DNA of 64,000 bases from Paralteromonas sediminis (lineage in GTDB: Bacteria > Pseudomonadota > Gammaproteobacteria > Enterobacterales > Alteromonadaceae), in contig NZ_RPOK01000001.1 of assembly GCF_003820355.1 (NCBI RefSeq), forward strand, positions 212,847-276,846. The letters are read 5' to 3'. Positions 63,693 through 64,000 of the stretch are shown here, piece after piece. Position 1 is the first letter of the stretch; each line of letters opens with the position of its first letter. The notes below the pieces were generated by a model, which saw only the letters and a program-made list of their open reading frames with translations, did not search any database and was not told the DNA's origin. The translations under genes and the position numbers were made by a program.

Positions 63693-64000
63693 ATGGGAAG
63701 AGCGTTTGAAGTAAGAAAAGCCGCCATGGCGAAGACCGCCGGCGCAAAAACAAAGGTCTACTCAAAGTACGGAAAAGAAATCTACGTTTGTGCAAAAAAC
63801 GGCGGCACCGATCCCGATGCCAATTTAGCATTGCGTCGTTTAATGGATAAAGCTAAAAAAGATCAGGTGCCCGGTCACGTGATCGACAAAGCTATTGACA
63901 AAGCAGCGGGTGGTGCGGGTGAAGATTTTGTGCCTGCGCGCTACGAAGGGTTTGGTCCAGGCAACTGCATGGTCATCGTTGATTGCCTTACCGATAATAA
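63693..64000 (+). CDS. YebC/PmpR family regulator, YeeN-like (N-terminal part)
   Basis: The first 102 codons are in the window and the gene continues past the right edge. It starts [20 protein letters not shown] and contains [16 protein letters not shown] and ARYEGFGPG. These fit the YebC/TACO1-like family and, within it, the shorter-start YeeN branch. Family members bind DNA or help ribosomes through difficult sequences; which applies here is unknown. It begins 66 nt after zapE in the same direction. Confidence 0.9.
   Translation, partial: MGRAFEVRKAAMAKTAGAKTKVYSKYGKEIYVCAKNGGTDPDANLALRRLMDKAKKDQVPGHVIDKAIDKAAGGAGEDFVPARYEGFGPGNCMVIVDCLTDN

Overview
The window is chromosomal DNA from a marine-type gammaproteobacterium, most likely Alteromonadales (Alteromonadaceae or a close relative). 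The right half carries the conserved gammaproteobacterial blocks rplM-rpsI-petABC-sspAB, rpoN-hpf-ptsN-rapZ-npr, lptBAC-kdsCD, mlaFEDCB-ibaG-murA and degS-degQ-zapG-zapE in recognisable order. The left half is an accessory region rich in TonB-dependent receptors, secreted peptidases, orphan periplasmic binding proteins and c-type cytochromes. No rRNA, tRNA, CRISPR array, prophage or intact insertion sequence was seen.

Layout. 1-4.5 kb: a D-amino-acid module (amino acid deaminase cut by the left edge, MurR/RpiR regulator, N-acyl-D-amino-acid deacylase, RidA, sodium symporter). 4.5-12.4 kb: an orphan binding protein, a kinase-like protein, a cysteine-synthase-like enzyme divergent from a DecR-type regulator, a TPR protein with a degenerate GGDEF domain, a YegD-type Hsp70 and an HDOD gene broken by a frameshift. 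12.4-24.6 kb: a two-subunit molybdenum hydroxylase (IorAB type), dipeptidyl peptidase IV, another binding protein, a porin with a mini PstS-like protein, an M14 peptidase and a glycosyltransferase. 24.6-28.8 kb: a conserved protein of unknown function and a TonB receptor with a DUF2946-like partner, possibly for copper. 28.8-36.2 kb: a TonB receptor, a membrane-anchored AraC regulator, and an operon of diheme cytochrome c, diheme peroxidase and a beta-helix/cytochrome c fusion. 36.2-40 kb: an SRAP protein, a diguanylate cyclase and a cytoplasmic molybdopterin oxidoreductase. 40.1-64 kb: housekeeping blocks for translation, the bc1 complex, stringent starvation proteins, Mg transport, PTS-Ntr, sigma 54, LPS transport, outer-membrane lipid asymmetry, envelope proteases, cell division and a YebC/YeeN-type protein cut by the right edge.

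The best candidate for an undescribed system is 28.8-36.2 kb. A 15-bp motif, TTTTAGAATYCGTCA, occurs upstream of the TonB receptor (28944-28958) and again upstream of the cytochrome/beta-helix operon (32809-32823). In front of the receptor its core is repeated with 21-bp spacing, as expected for AraC half-sites. The AraC gene lies between the two targets. This suggests one regulon in which an outer-membrane receptor, periplasmic electron carriers, a diheme peroxidase and a heme-bearing beta-helix protein act on one unidentified substrate. Other points of interest are a 32-bp perfect inverted repeat framing a 116-bp element at 62368-62483, the TSGNNG substitution in the DecR-linked cysteine-synthase-like enzyme, the frameshifted HDOD gene, and a nested hairpin in the rplM leader.
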